Positions 37,047 through 46,653 are shown, counted from the first letter of the stretch. The stretch is DNA of 64,000 nucleotides from Psychroflexus planctonicus (GCF_014640195.1 NZ_BMGM01000012.1:53176-117175), one strand, 5' to 3'. Numbers and translations: made by a program. The notes: generated by a model not told the origin, from the letters alone.

Positions 37047-38846
37047 ATGAGTGCACAAGTATTAACATATATCATTGTAGGAGCTACTTTTGCTCTGTAT
37101 ATCGGAATTGCAATTTGGTCTAGAGCTGGATCAACTAAAGATTTTTACGTTGCTGGTGGTGGAGTTGGTGCCATAGCAAACGGTATGGCTACAGCAGCAG
37201 ACTGGATGTCGGCAGCTTCATTTATTTCTATGGCTGGGATTATTGCCTTTATGGGTTACGACGGTTCGGTTTACCTGATGGGTTGGACTGGCGGATACGT
37301 TTTGCTGGCTTTAATGTTAGCTCCTTATTTACGAAAATTTGGAAAATTTACAGTTCCTGACTTCATCGGAGATCGCTATTATTCCAAAACAGCTCGGTCT
37401 GTTGCGGTAATCTGTGCTTTGATTATTTCTTTTACTTATGTGGCAGGACAAATGCGTGGAGTAGGTGTGGTTTTTTCTCGCTTTTTAGAAGTTGAAATAA
37501 ACACAGGCGTTTATATAGGGATGGTAATTGTTTTGTTTTACGCCGTCTTAGGTGGAATGAAAGGAATAACTTACACACAAGTTGCTCAGTATTGTGTGTT
37601 GATTTTCGCATTTATGGTTCCTGCTATTTTTATCTCGATACAAATGACGAACAACCCTATCCCAATGTTAGGAATGGGCGATACATTGGCGAGTAATCCC
37701 GATGTGTATTTAATGGATCGTTTAGATGGTTTAAGTCAAGAATTAGGCTTCGATAAATATACCGATGGTTCCAAAGACATTCAAGATATCATTGCTATTA
37801 CTTTAGCTTTAATGGTAGGAACAGCTGGATTACCTCACGTTATTGTACGATTCTTTACAGTGAAAAAAGTAAAAGATGCACGTAAATCAGCTGGTTTTGC
37901 ATTGCTTTTCATCGCATTGCTTTACATTACAGCACCAGCAGTTTCCGTTTTTGCAAAAGTAAATTTAATGGAAACTGTAGATCAAGCTAATTATGAAGAA
38001 ATGCCCGAATGGTTTCACAATTGGGAAGAACTAGGCTTGATTGGTTGGACTGATAAAAATAACGATGGTAAAATTCAATATGTAGGACCAAACAAAGGTG
38101 GTGGAAATGCTTTTGAAGGAAATAAAAACTCACCTTTATTTGTAGGTGAAGATCGTGGAGAATTCGGACAGCGTTTAACTAATAATCCTTCAGATAATTT
38201 AAATGAATTATACGTTGATAATGACATTATGGTAATGGCCAACCCAGAAATTGCTAGATTACCCAATTGGGTAATTGCATTGGTTGCAGCAGGTTGTTTG
38301 GCTGCGGCATTGTCTACAGCGGCTGGTTTATTATTGGTTATTTCATCTTCGGTTTCTCACGATTTAATCAAAAAAATGATCAAACCCAACATCAGTGACA
38401 AAGGCGAATTAATCGCTGCAAGATTATCTGCTACTGTAGCGGTTGTGGTTGCTGGTTATTTTGGAATTAATCCACCAGGATTCGTTGCAGCGGTCGTCGC
38501 ATTAGCCTTTGGTTTGGCAGCAGCATCTTTCTTTCCCGCAATTATTTTAGGAATTTTCAATAAGCGTATGAACAAAGAAGGTGCAGTTGCCGGAATGATA
38601 GTTGGATTACTGTTGATGTTGTTTTATATGGCCAAATTCAAACTAGGTTGGATTGGTGAATTACCACCAAAATCTGAATGGTGGTTCGGTATTTCACCTG
38701 AAGGATTTGGTGCTGTGGCGATGGTAGTCAACTTTGTGGTTTCCATTACGGTGAGCAAACTTACCCCAGCACCACCACAAGATGTGCAAGAAATTGTGGA
38801 GAACATCAGAATTCCAAGTGGAGCAGGTGAAGCCACAGGACATTAA
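37047..38846 (+). CDS. Sodium:solute symporter (SSS family), probable acetate/short-chain acid transporter
   Basis: The 599-residue protein is a multi-helix SSS (SLC5) transporter. FYVAGGGVGAIANGMATAADWMSAASFISMAG is the characteristic first block of ActP-like symporters, and GTAGLPHVIVRFFTVKKVKDAR is the second. A hydrophilic insert (about residues 320-405) separates helices, typical of the subfamily paired with DUF4212. Context with a PrpE-Acs fusion suggests uptake of acetate or propionate. A hairpin terminator follows immediately, so transcription may be attenuated before the kinase genes. Confidence 0.92.
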   Translation: MSAQVLTYIIVGATFALYIGIAIWSRAGSTKDFYVAGGGVGAIANGMATAADWMSAASFISMAGIIAFMGYDGSVYLMGWTGGYVLLALMLAPYLRKFGKFTVPDFIGDRYYSKTARSVAVICALIISFTYVAGQMRGVGVVFSRFLEVEINTGVYIGMVIVLFYAVLGGMKGITYTQVAQYCVLIFAFMVPAIFISIQMTNNPIPMLGMGDTLASNPDVYLMDRLDGLSQELGFDKYTDGSKDIQDIIAITLALMVGTAGLPHVIVRFFTVKKVKDARKSAGFALLFIALLYITAPAVSVFAKVNLMETVDQANYEEMPEWFHNWEELGLIGWTDKNNDGKIQYVGPNKGGGNAFEGNKNSPLFVGEDRGEFGQRLTNNPSDNLNELYVDNDIMVMANPEIARLPNWVIALVAAGCLAAALSTAAGLLLVISSSVSHDLIKKMIKPNISDKGELIAARLSATVAVVVAGYFGINPPGFVAAVVALAFGLAAASFFPAIILGIFNKRMNKEGAVAGMIVGLLLMLFYMAKFKLGWIGELPPKSEWWFGISPEGFGAVAMVVNFVVSITVSKLTPAPPQDVQEIVENIRIPSGAGEATGH

Positions 38847-38853
38847 ATTTTAC

Positions 38854-38892
38854 AAATGGATTCTGTTTTCTTTGAAAGCAGAATCCATTTTA
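38854..38892 (+). terminator. Hairpin terminator after the symporter gene
   Basis: AAATGGATTCTG and CAGAATCCATTT form a 12-bp stem with a 13-base loop, followed by a short T-containing stretch. The downstream T run is weak, so read-through into the kinase genes is plausible. Confidence 0.65.
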
Positions 38893-38926
38893 TTAAATAG
38901 TGTATATTTATAGCATAGCTTAAAAA

Positions 38927-39121
38927 ATGAAAAAAAGACATCAACAGAAATTGGTTATCATCGCTTTTGCCTTATTGATTTTATTCAATATTCCCTTCAT
39001 TTTAATTTTCGATGGAAGTGAATCTGTACTAGGATTTCCTAGTTTTTATGTCTTCATTTTTACAACTTGGCTAATTTCTATTTTACTGAGTTATTTCATT
39101 ATAAAACGCTTTCATGAGTAA
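38927..39121 (+). CDS. Small two-helix membrane protein upstream of the sensor kinase
   Basis: The 64-residue product has a basic start (MKKRHQQK) and two hydrophobic helices separated by FDGSESVLGFPSFY. The spacing and the LGFPxFY motif recall DUF3311-type small partners of SSS proteins, though I cannot confirm membership. It overlaps the SSS-kinase gene by 8 bases, so it may associate with the kinase's transporter domain. Confidence 0.65.
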   Translation: MKKRHQQKLVIIAFALLILFNIPFILIFDGSESVLGFPSFYVFIFTTWLISILLSYFIIKRFHE

Positions 39122-41819
39122 TTGGTTTATACTTGCTATTATCCTTATTTACTTAGGCTTTTTATTTGTAATTGCCTATTGGGCAGAACGCAATAAACAG
39201 AGCAAATGGGTTAATTCTCCCTACATATATGCTTTGTCTTTGGCCGTTTACTGTTCGGCTTGGACGTATTACGGAAGCGTAGGAATTGCCGCTCGTTCTG
39301 GAGTTGAATTTCTGGCCATTTACCTTGGACCAATCATCGCTGCACCGCTTTGGGTAATTGTCATGCGGAAAATCATTCAACTTTCCAAATTATACAATGT
39401 ATCGAGCATAGCCGATTTTATTTCGCTTCGCTATGGAAACAATCGTTCTATTGGCGCTTTGGTGACCATCATTTGTGCAATAAGTGTAATTCCATATATT
39501 TCATTGCAGTTGAAAGCGATTTCGGAAACTTTTCAAATCATCACTTCAGCAGATCAAACTTCTACTGAAGGATTTATTTTTTCAGATTCTACTTTTTACA
39601 TTGCTTTTATTCTAGCTGTTTTCGCTTCTTTTTTTGGAACCCTAAGTTTAGATGCATCTAAACGAAGAAAAGGAATTATGTTTTCCGTTGCATTCGAATC
39701 AATTTTAAAATTAGGCTTCTTTTTAGCTGTGGGCATCTACGTTACCTTTTTTGCTTTTGATGGAACTCAAGACATTTATAATCAAGCCAACGAACAATTG
39801 GATTTAGCTGCTTTAAGTAGTGTTGGTGGGATATCAGGTGGATTAAACTGGTATTTTACTATCGTGCTTTCATTTTTAGCTATTTTCTTGTTACCTAGAC
39901 AATTTCAAGTTAGTGTAGTAGAATTTTCTGAACGTACTCAACTCAAAAAAGCCATTTGGGTTTTTCCTTTGTATTTGTTGCTTTTTAATGTGTTTGTGAT
40001 TTTTATCGCTTGGGGCGGAATGATTCTATTAGGCAACCAAAACTTTAATCCCGATTACTACAGCTTGTTGATTCCGTTACAAAACGGACAAAATTGGTTA
40101 GCGGTCTTGGTTTTTCTCGGCGGATTTTCAGCCGTAATTTCCATGGTGGTAGTTTCTACTTTAGCACTTTCTACCATGTTGAGTAACAATTTAATTATTC
40201 CTTATGGGTTTATCAAAAAATTCACCAAAAATCAATCGGTTAAAAACGAAAAATACATCAAAAATATCCGAAGAGTAAGTATTTTTAGTCTGATTTTGTT
40301 AGCTTATTTGCTGTATTCCTTTTTTGATCCTAATGTTTCATTATTTGCAATTGGTTTAATTTCATTTTTGATTATTGCTCAATTAGCACCCAGTTTTTTC
40401 TTAGGAATGTATTGGAATCGCGGTTCGTCTTTAGGTGCAAAAACAGGTATGATTGCTGGACTTTTAATCTGCGTTTATACTTATGTTTTGCCTTTTTTTG
40501 CCACGGTAATTTTCAACAATCCAAGTTTTGAAGACCTTGGTCCTTGGGGAATTGAAACCTTTAAACCCTACCAGTTATTTGGCTTGGATGTGTTGAATCC
40601 GACCACACATGCTTTGTTTTGGAGTTTGTTGATAAATACATTTTTGTATGCCGCCGTTTCCGTTTCTTTTAAAGGAAACTATCGCGAACGCAATTATGGT
40701 GAAATGTTTGTGAATAGCGAACAAGTGGTAGCCATGAAAGAAACTGCATTTGTTTGGAAAGGTGAAGCTTATGTGGCAGATATTCAACAATTATTAATAC
40801 GATTTATAGGAGAACATAGAGCTGAAAAAGCTTTGCGTATTTTTCGAAAACGCTATCACGTAAATCCAGATGAAAAATTAGCCGATGCTCGTTTCATCAA
40901 CTTTGCTGAACGCTTGTTAACTGGAGCAGTAGGAAGTGCCTCAGCTAAAATATTAATTGGCAATGTGGCTAAAGAAAAGCCAGTTTCTTTAATTGAAGTG
41001 CTTCAAATTTTAGAAGAAAATAAAGAAACCATTTCTTCCAACAAAGCTTTAGAAGCACAATCAAAAAAATTGATGCAACTTACTGATAAATTACAATTAG
41101 TGAATGAAGAATTACAACTGCAAGACCAACTAAAAGATGATTTTTTAGACACCGTTGCCCACGAATTGAAAACGCCTGTAACATCTATTCAAGCGAGTAG
41201 TGAAGTTTTAGCCGATGGTGAAGATATGCCGTTCGCTCTACGCAAACAATTCATCGAAAACATCTTAAATGATACTGAACGTTTAGCTATTTTGATCAAT
41301 GATATTTTAGATTTGGAAAAATTGGCATCCGGTAGAGTAGAAATAGATTTCAATGTACAAAATATAGTGTTAACAGCCCAAAAAGCTATAAAAGGAGTAC
41401 AAAATTTAGCCAATAAAAAGCAAGTTACCATCGAACTGAAAACGAAATCAGATTCAATTGAAGCAGCATACGATCACCATAAAATGATGCAGGTTTTAAC
41501 CAACTTATTATCTAATGCATTAAAGTTTGTGGATGAAAAAGTAGGGGAGATTCAGTTGGATATTTCAACACAAGATGGAATGCTTATGCTGAAGCTAATC
41601 GATAATGGAAAAGGAATTCCTGATGAAGATTTGCCGCATATTTTTAAGAAATTCTATCAATCTAAAAATCAAAATTTAAAAAAACAAAAAGGTAGCGGAT
41701 TTGGCTTAGCCATTTGCAAAAAAATTGTGGAATTGCATAACGGAAATATTTACGCCGAAGCAAACCTAACAAAAGGAGCTTGTTTTATAGTTGAACTGCC
41801 AAAAAACTCAAAAACATGA
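39114..41819 (+). CDS. Sensor histidine kinase with SSS/SLC5 transporter input domain (CbrA/CrbS-like)
   Basis: The 901-residue protein joins an N-terminal SSS transporter domain (about 1-500, many membrane helices) to a cytoplasmic STAC-like linker (about 545-620, IQQLLIRFIGEHRAEKALRIF), a short coiled coil and a histidine kinase core. The phosphorylated His683 is in TVAHELKTP; the ATPase domain shows LTNLLSNALKF, DNGKGIP and GSGFGLAICKKI. In Gammaproteobacteria CrbS and CbrA, of the same design, control acs or carbon use. The stop overlaps the response regulator start by 4 bases (ATGA). It probably senses short-chain acids or their transport. Confidence 0.92.
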   Translation: MSNWFILAIILIYLGFLFVIAYWAERNKQSKWVNSPYIYALSLAVYCSAWTYYGSVGIAARSGVEFLAIYLGPIIAAPLWVIVMRKIIQLSKLYNVSSIADFISLRYGNNRSIGALVTIICAISVIPYISLQLKAISETFQIITSADQTSTEGFIFSDSTFYIAFILAVFASFFGTLSLDASKRRKGIMFSVAFESILKLGFFLAVGIYVTFFAFDGTQDIYNQANEQLDLAALSSVGGISGGLNWYFTIVLSFLAIFLLPRQFQVSVVEFSERTQLKKAIWVFPLYLLLFNVFVIFIAWGGMILLGNQNFNPDYYSLLIPLQNGQNWLAVLVFLGGFSAVISMVVVSTLALSTMLSNNLIIPYGFIKKFTKNQSVKNEKYIKNIRRVSIFSLILLAYLLYSFFDPNVSLFAIGLISFLIIAQLAPSFFLGMYWNRGSSLGAKTGMIAGLLICVYTYVLPFFATVIFNNPSFEDLGPWGIETFKPYQLFGLDVLNPTTHALFWSLLINTFLYAAVSVSFKGNYRERNYGEMFVNSEQVVAMKETAFVWKGEAYVADIQQLLIRFIGEHRAEKALRIFRKRYHVNPDEKLADARFINFAERLLTGAVGSASAKILIGNVAKEKPVSLIEVLQILEENKETISSNKALEAQSKKLMQLTDKLQLVNEELQLQDQLKDDFLDTVAHELKTPVTSIQASSEVLADGEDMPFALRKQFIENILNDTERLAILINDILDLEKLASGRVEIDFNVQNIVLTAQKAIKGVQNLANKKQVTIELKTKSDSIEAAYDHHKMMQVLTNLLSNALKFVDEKVGEIQLDISTQDGMLMLKLIDNGKGIPDEDLPHIFKKFYQSKNQNLKKQKGSGFGLAICKKIVELHNGNIYAEANLTKGACFIVELPKNSKT

Positions 41820-42184
41820 AAAAGATATTAATCGTAGACGATGAGCCAAATATCGTGATGGCTTTGGAATATACACTGAAGAAAAATGATTTTCAGGTGT
41901 TTATTGCGCGCAATGGTGAAGAAGCGATAGCAATAGCACAAGATAAAATTCCTGATGTGGTAGTATTGGATATTATGATGCCAAAAGTGGATGGATTTGA
42001 AGTACTGAATTTCATTAAAAAACATAAAGATTTAAACAAGACTAAAGTGATTTTTTTAAGTGCTAAAAACAAAGAAAAAGACATTCAAAAAGGATTAGAC
42101 CAAGGTGCAGACCAATATTTGACTAAGCCTTTTTCGATGAAGAAACTATTACAAGAAATTGATAAACAAATTTCGGGGAAATGA
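41816..42184 (+). CDS. Single-domain response regulator (receiver only)
   Basis: The 122-residue CheY-like receiver has VDDE at the N-terminus, phospho-acceptor Asp52 in VVLDIMMPKVDG, and the conserved Thr/Lys pair in FLSAKN and LTKPFS. It ends right after the receiver, so it has no DNA-binding or enzymatic output domain. It is translationally coupled to the kinase. Output must go through another protein, and the InsA-like regulator of the same locus is a candidate, by inference only. Confidence 0.93.
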   Translation: MKKILIVDDEPNIVMALEYTLKKNDFQVFIARNGEEAIAIAQDKIPDVVVLDIMMPKVDGFEVLNFIKKHKDLNKTKVIFLSAKNKEKDIQKGLDQGADQYLTKPFSMKKLLQEIDKQISGK

Positions 42185-42212
42185 GAATTGAGATATTAGA
42201 AGTTAGATTTAA

Positions 42213-42268
42213 GATATTAGAAGTTAGATAGTAGATAGTAGATATTAGATATTAGATATTAGAAGTTA
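42213..42268. repeat. Tandem heptanucleotide repeat
   Basis: Eight contiguous 7-mers are in register: GATATTA, GAAGTTA, GATAGTA twice, GATATTA three times, GAAGTTA. Related, less regular units continue on both sides (42184-42280). A second tract of three perfect 14-bp units, GATATTAGAAGTGA, covers 42496-42537. The repeats fill the spacer before the PrpE-Acs gene. Confidence 0.9.
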
Positions 42269-42282
42269 TATATAGAAGTTAA

Positions 42283-42472
42283 ATTTAAGATATGAGATTT
42301 CAGATTTAAAACTAATGTTATGAACCAAAATGTTGAAAGTAAAAATTTTCCCTTGAGAGAAATGCTGAAAGGCAAAGGGTGTTTATTTAAAACAAAAATT
42401 TGATAACTAATAGCATCCAACAAACAACTAATTATTAAAAACTCTGTGTCCTTTGTGACTTTGTGGTGGAAA
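42283..42472. repeat. Imperfect direct repeat, copy 1 (upstream of PrpE-Acs)
   Basis: The copy begins ATTTAAGATATGAGATTTC and runs to the CTCTGTGTCC...CTTTGTGGTGG segment. It carries a degraded hairpin core at 42346-42383 and about 30 extra bases between core and end compared with copy 2. Copies start 256 bp apart. Confidence 0.9.
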
Positions 42473-42538
42473 ATACAAATAGAAATAAACCATGAGATAT
42501 TAGAAGTGAGATATTAGAAGTGAGATATTAGAAGTGAG

Positions 42539-42699
42539 ATTTAAGATATGAGATTTCAGATTTAAAACTAATGTTATGAACCAAAATGTTGAAAGTAAAA
42601 ATTTTCCCTTTAGGGAAATGCCGAAAGGCAAAGGGTGTTATCCAACAAACAACTAATTACTAAAAACTCTGTGTCCTTTGCGCCTTTGCGGTGAAAAAT
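42539..42699. repeat. Imperfect direct repeat, copy 2 (upstream of PrpE-Acs)
   Basis: The copy contains the intact core at 42602-42639: palindrome TTTCCCTTTAGGGAAA followed by GCCGAAAGGC (stem with GAAA tetraloop) and AAAGGGTGTT. The end, CTCTGTGTCCTTTGCGCC, resembles a repeat seen widely in Bacteroidetes genomes. The same core recurs at 54880-54917. Confidence 0.9.
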
Positions 42700-42746
42700 T
42701 AAACTGAACTATTAGAATTGAGAATTTATAATTAAAATACAAGACG

Positions 42747-45700
42747 ATGAAATACAAAGAAGCCTACGAAAAAAGTTTAGCCAATCCAGAAGAATTTTGG
42801 TTAAATGAAGCTAAAAACATTAAATGGTTTAAAGCGCCAACAAAAGCATTATCACAAACCGAAGAAGGAATTTATCATTGGTTTCCTGATGGTGAAACAA
42901 ACTTAAGTTACTTGTGTATAGATCAACATGTTGAAGATGGTTTTGGAGATGAAATTGCAGTAATTTACGATTCAGCAGTTCGGCAAAAGCAAATTAAATA
43001 TACCTATAAGGAAGTTCAAGAAAAAGTAGCAAAATTGGCAGGTGGCTTACATGATTTAGGTGTAGAAAAAGGCGATCGGGTAATTATTTACATGCCAATG
43101 ATTTCTCAAGCGCTATTTAGCATGTTAGCCTGTACACGCATAGGAGCCATTCATTCGGTGGTTTTTGGTGGATTTGCTCCAGACGAGTTAGCCATGCGTA
43201 TAAACGATGCCAAACCAAAAGTAATTTTAACCGCTACTTCAGGAATCGAATTAGACCGATTAATTGCCTACAAACCTATGCTGGATGAAGCTATCGAAAA
43301 ATCCAATCATGAAGTGGAACATGTAGTGGTTTTCAATAGAAAATTAGGAGCAGAGTTTGAAGAAAAATCCTACGATATAGATTATGTAGAATTAATGGAA
43401 AAGTCAAAACCAGTCGATCCTATCGCTTTAAAATCATCCGACCCATCTTATATTTTATACACATCAGGAACAACCGGCAAACCCAAAGGAGTAGTTCGTG
43501 ATACAGGTGGCTATGCCGTTGGATTAAAGTATTCCATGGAAAATATTTACGGAACCAAACCAGGCGATACGTTTTGGGCAGCATCCGATGTGGGCTGGGT
43601 CGTCGGGCATAGCTATATCGTTTACGGACCATTAATTCATAGAAATACCACTATTATTTATGAAGGAAAACCAGTGAAAACCCCAGATGCAGGTGCTTTT
43701 TGGCGAGTAATTGAAGACCACAAAGTAAATGTAATGTTTACCGCACCAACGGCATTTCGAGCTATTAAAAAAGAAGATCCAAAAGGAGAATTTATCAAAA
43801 AACACGATATTTCTTCATTAAAATATCAATTCTTAGCCGGTGAACGCTGCGATGAAGCTACCATGAAATGGGCGCAAGAAAAATTAGGCATTCCTGTAAT
43901 CGATCATTGGTGGCAAACCGAATCGGGTTGGTCTATTGCTGCCAATTTTATGGGAATGGATCCACAACCTGTAAAAGTAGGTTCTTCTGGAAAACCTGTG
44001 CCAGGATACGATTTGGAAATCCTCTCTGCCGATGGTGAAGTCATGCCTACTGGCGAAGAAGGTTATTTATGTTCAAAACTGCCTTTGCCACCTGGTTTTA
44101 TGCAAACTTTATGGCAAAACCATGAACGTTACAAAAATGGATATTTAAGTAAATTTCCAGGTTATTATTTTTCTGGTGATGGCGGCTACATCGATGAAGA
44201 TGGTTATGTTTTTATTACTGGTAGAATTGATGATGTAATCAATGTTTCTGGTCACCGATTGTCAACAGCTGCGTTAGAAGAAGTGGTTGCCATGCATCCT
44301 GCTGTTGCAGAATGTGCCGTGGTAGGAATGGAAGATGATTTAAAAGGACAAGTTCCTTTAGCCATTGTAGTGCCTAAAACAGGTGAAGAAGGCTACGAGT
44401 CGTATAAGCTAGAAACCGAAATAATTCAACGAGTTAGAGATTCGGTTGGAGCAGTAGCGAGTTTAAAAACGGTAGTGATGGTAAAGCGCTTACCAAAAAC
44501 CAGAAGTGGCAAAATTTTACGCCGAACACTTCGGAAAATCGTAGACGGTAAAACTTACAGCATTCCGTCTACTATTGAAGAACCGATGGTAATCAGCGAA
44601 ATTATCGAATCCTTTAATGAAGCTCAGGTTGGTGCTTTTAAAACTGATAAAAATATTGTTGCAAATTCGCTTAAGGCATTGACAAAGAGTTATTACAACA
44701 TCGATTCCTTAGCCAAATACATGGATGTGTACCGAATTTCACAAAACGATCCTGAGAATTTTTGGAGTACAATTGCCGAACGAAATTTTATTTGGAAGAA
44801 AAAATGGGATAAAATCCTAGATTGGAATCCAGATGAAGCCAAATTCACTTGGTTCGAAGGAGCAAAATTGAACATAACGGAGAATGCTATCGATCGACAC
44901 CTAAAAACAAGGGCTAAAAAAACAGCAATTATTTGGGAACCCAACAATCCCGAAGAAGAAGCTCAAAAAATCTCCTATGCAGAATTGGCTAAACGAGTAA
45001 ACAAAATGGCCAACGTGCTTAAAAGCAAAGGCGTAACTAAAGGCGATCGCGTTTGTATTTATTTACCCATGATACCCGAATTAGCAGTAGCCACTTTAGC
45101 TTGTGCTCGAATAGGAGCAGTACATTCGGTTGTTTTTGCAGGCTTTTCAGCTTCAGCTTTAGCTTCGCGAATCAATGATTCGGATTGTAAAATGGTCATT
45201 ACTTCAGATGGTTCGTATCGCGGCGCAAAATCAATCGATTTAAAAGGAATTGTTGATGAAGCTTTAGAAAATACTCCTTCAGTTGAAAGTGTTTTAGTTG
45301 CGAAACGCACTTTTGCAAAAATCAATATGCAAGAAGGAAGAGATGTTTGGTTACATGAAGAATTGAAAAAAGTAGACGATCAATGTGAAGCAGAAGTAAT
45401 GGATGCAGAAGACAAGTTGTTCATTTTATACACTTCGGGTTCAACTGGAACACCTAAAGGAATGGTACATACTACGGCTGGATATATGGTGTATACCGCA
45501 TTTTCATTTAAAAATGTATTTCAATATAAAGAAGACGATGTGTATTGGTGTACAGCAGATATCGGTTGGATTACAGGTCATTCTTATATTGTTTACGGTC
45601 CGTTATTAAATGGAGCAACTACCTTGATGTTTGAAGGCGTGCCATCGTATCCCGATTTTGGACGTTTTTGGGATGTAGTCGAAAAATATAAAGTAAACCA

Positions 45701-46598
45701 ATTTTACACAGCACCAACTGCCATTCGTGCTTTGGCTAAACAAGATATTGAATTTGTAAATAAATACGATTTATCTTCTTTAAAAGTCTTAGGAAGTGTT
45801 GGCGAGCCGATCAATGAAGAAGCTTGGAATTGGTACAACGAAAATATTGGAAAGAAAAAATGCCCGATTGTAGATACTTGGTGGCAAACAGAAACCGGTG
45901 GAATTATGATTTCGCCTATTCCATTTGTAACACCAACCAAACCTACCTATGCAACTTTACCTTTACCTGGAATTCAGCCCGCTTTAATGGATGAAAAAGG
46001 AAATGAAATTGAAGGCAATAGTATCGATGGAAGATTGTGCATTAAATATCCGTGGCCAAGTATGGCGAGAACGGTGTATGGAAACCATAAACGTTACAAA
46101 GACACCTATTTTTCTGCTTTTAAAGGAATGTATTTTACAGGTGATGGCGCCTTGCGAGACGAAGTCGGTTACTACCGAATCACCGGTAGAGTAGACGATG
46201 TAATCATCGTTTCTGGACATAATTTAGGAACCGCTCCAATTGAAGACGCTATTAACGAACATCCTGCGGTGGCAGAATCGGCTATTATTGGTTTTCCTCA
46301 TGATGTAAAAGGGAATGCCTTGGCAGGTTTTATTATTTTGAAAAATGATGATCGAAATCAAGACAACTTAAGCAAGGAAATCAATACCTTAATTGCAAGC
46401 AAAATTGGACCCATTGCTAAGTTAGACCGAATTCATTTTGTTTCAGGATTACCAAAAACCAGAAGTGGTAAAATTATGCGTAGAATTATGCGAAAGATTT
46501 CAGCTAATGAAGCTAACCAAATCGGAGATGTTTCTACCTTGCTAGATCCAAGTATAGTTGATGAAATCAAGGAAAAAGTGACTCCTTTTTTGAAGTAG
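42747..46598 (+). CDS. Fused bifunctional acyl-CoA synthetase: PrpE-like plus Acs-like
   Basis: The 1283-residue frame encodes two complete acyl-CoA synthetases. Module 1 (about 1-630) is propionyl-CoA synthetase-like, with YTSGTTGKPKG from about residue 238, HWWQTESGW, and acetylatable Lys589 in PKTRSGKILRR. Module 2 (about 648-1283) matches acetyl-CoA synthetase over its full 635-residue length, with YTSGSTGTPKG from about residue 895, DTWWQTETGG, and Lys1242 in PKTRSGKIMRR. The linker is only about 15 residues and has no stop codon. An internal ATG at 44721 (MDVYRIS) could permit separate translation of module 2. Both active sites look intact. The genes are normally separate; the fusion needs verification. 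Confidence 0.9.
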   Translation: MKYKEAYEKSLANPEEFWLNEAKNIKWFKAPTKALSQTEEGIYHWFPDGETNLSYLCIDQHVEDGFGDEIAVIYDSAVRQKQIKYTYKEVQEKVAKLAGGLHDLGVEKGDRVIIYMPMISQALFSMLACTRIGAIHSVVFGGFAPDELAMRINDAKPKVILTATSGIELDRLIAYKPMLDEAIEKSNHEVEHVVVFNRKLGAEFEEKSYDIDYVELMEKSKPVDPIALKSSDPSYILYTSGTTGKPKGVVRDTGGYAVGLKYSMENIYGTKPGDTFWAASDVGWVVGHSYIVYGPLIHRNTTIIYEGKPVKTPDAGAFWRVIEDHKVNVMFTAPTAFRAIKKEDPKGEFIKKHDISSLKYQFLAGERCDEATMKWAQEKLGIPVIDHWWQTESGWSIAANFMGMDPQPVKVGSSGKPVPGYDLEILSADGEVMPTGEEGYLCSKLPLPPGFMQTLWQNHERYKNGYLSKFPGYYFSGDGGYIDEDGYVFITGRIDDVINVSGHRLSTAALEEVVAMHPAVAECAVVGMEDDLKGQVPLAIVVPKTGEEGYESYKLETEIIQRVRDSVGAVASLKTVVMVKRLPKTRSGKILRRTLRKIVDGKTYSIPSTIEEPMVISEIIESFNEAQVGAFKTDKNIVANSLKALTKSYYNIDSLAKYMDVYRISQNDPENFWSTIAERNFIWKKKWDKILDWNPDEAKFTWFEGAKLNITENAIDRHLKTRAKKTAIIWEPNNPEEEAQKISYAELAKRVNKMANVLKSKGVTKGDRVCIYLPMIPELAVATLACARIGAVHSVVFAGFSASALASRINDSDCKMVITSDGSYRGAKSIDLKGIVDEALENTPSVESVLVAKRTFAKINMQEGRDVWLHEELKKVDDQCEAEVMDAEDKLFILYTSGSTGTPKGMVHTTAGYMVYTAFSFKNVFQYKEDDVYWCTADIGWITGHSYIVYGPLLNGATTLMFEGVPSYPDFGRFWDVVEKYKVNQFYTAPTAIRALAKQDIEFVNKYDLSSLKVLGSVGEPINEEAWNWYNENIGKKKCPIVDTWWQTETGGIMISPIPFVTPTKPTYATLPLPGIQPALMDEKGNEIEGNSIDGRLCIKYPWPSMARTVYGNHKRYKDTYFSAFKGMYFTGDGALRDEVGYYRITGRVDDVIIVSGHNLGTAPIEDAINEHPAVAESAIIGFPHDVKGNALAGFIILKNDDRNQDNLSKEINTLIASKIGPIAKLDRIHFVSGLPKTRSGKIMRRIMRKISANEANQIGDVSTLLDPSIVDEIKEKVTPFLK

Positions 46599-46615
46599 CA
46601 TAAATTAATTACAAA

Positions 46616-46653
46616 AAAAATCCGCACAAGATTGAATGTTTTGTGCGGATTTA
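46616..46653. terminator. Bidirectional terminator between PrpE-Acs and the MBL-fold gene
   Basis: AAATCCGCACAA and TTGTGCGGATTT pair over 12 bp around a loop of about 10 bases. A run of A before and T-rich sequence after suit both converging genes. Confidence 0.88.

Noticed and set aside
42184..42720. Possible CRISPR array
   Set aside because: The repeats are 7- and 14-mers in tandem and a two-copy duplication, without regular unique spacers or cas genes.
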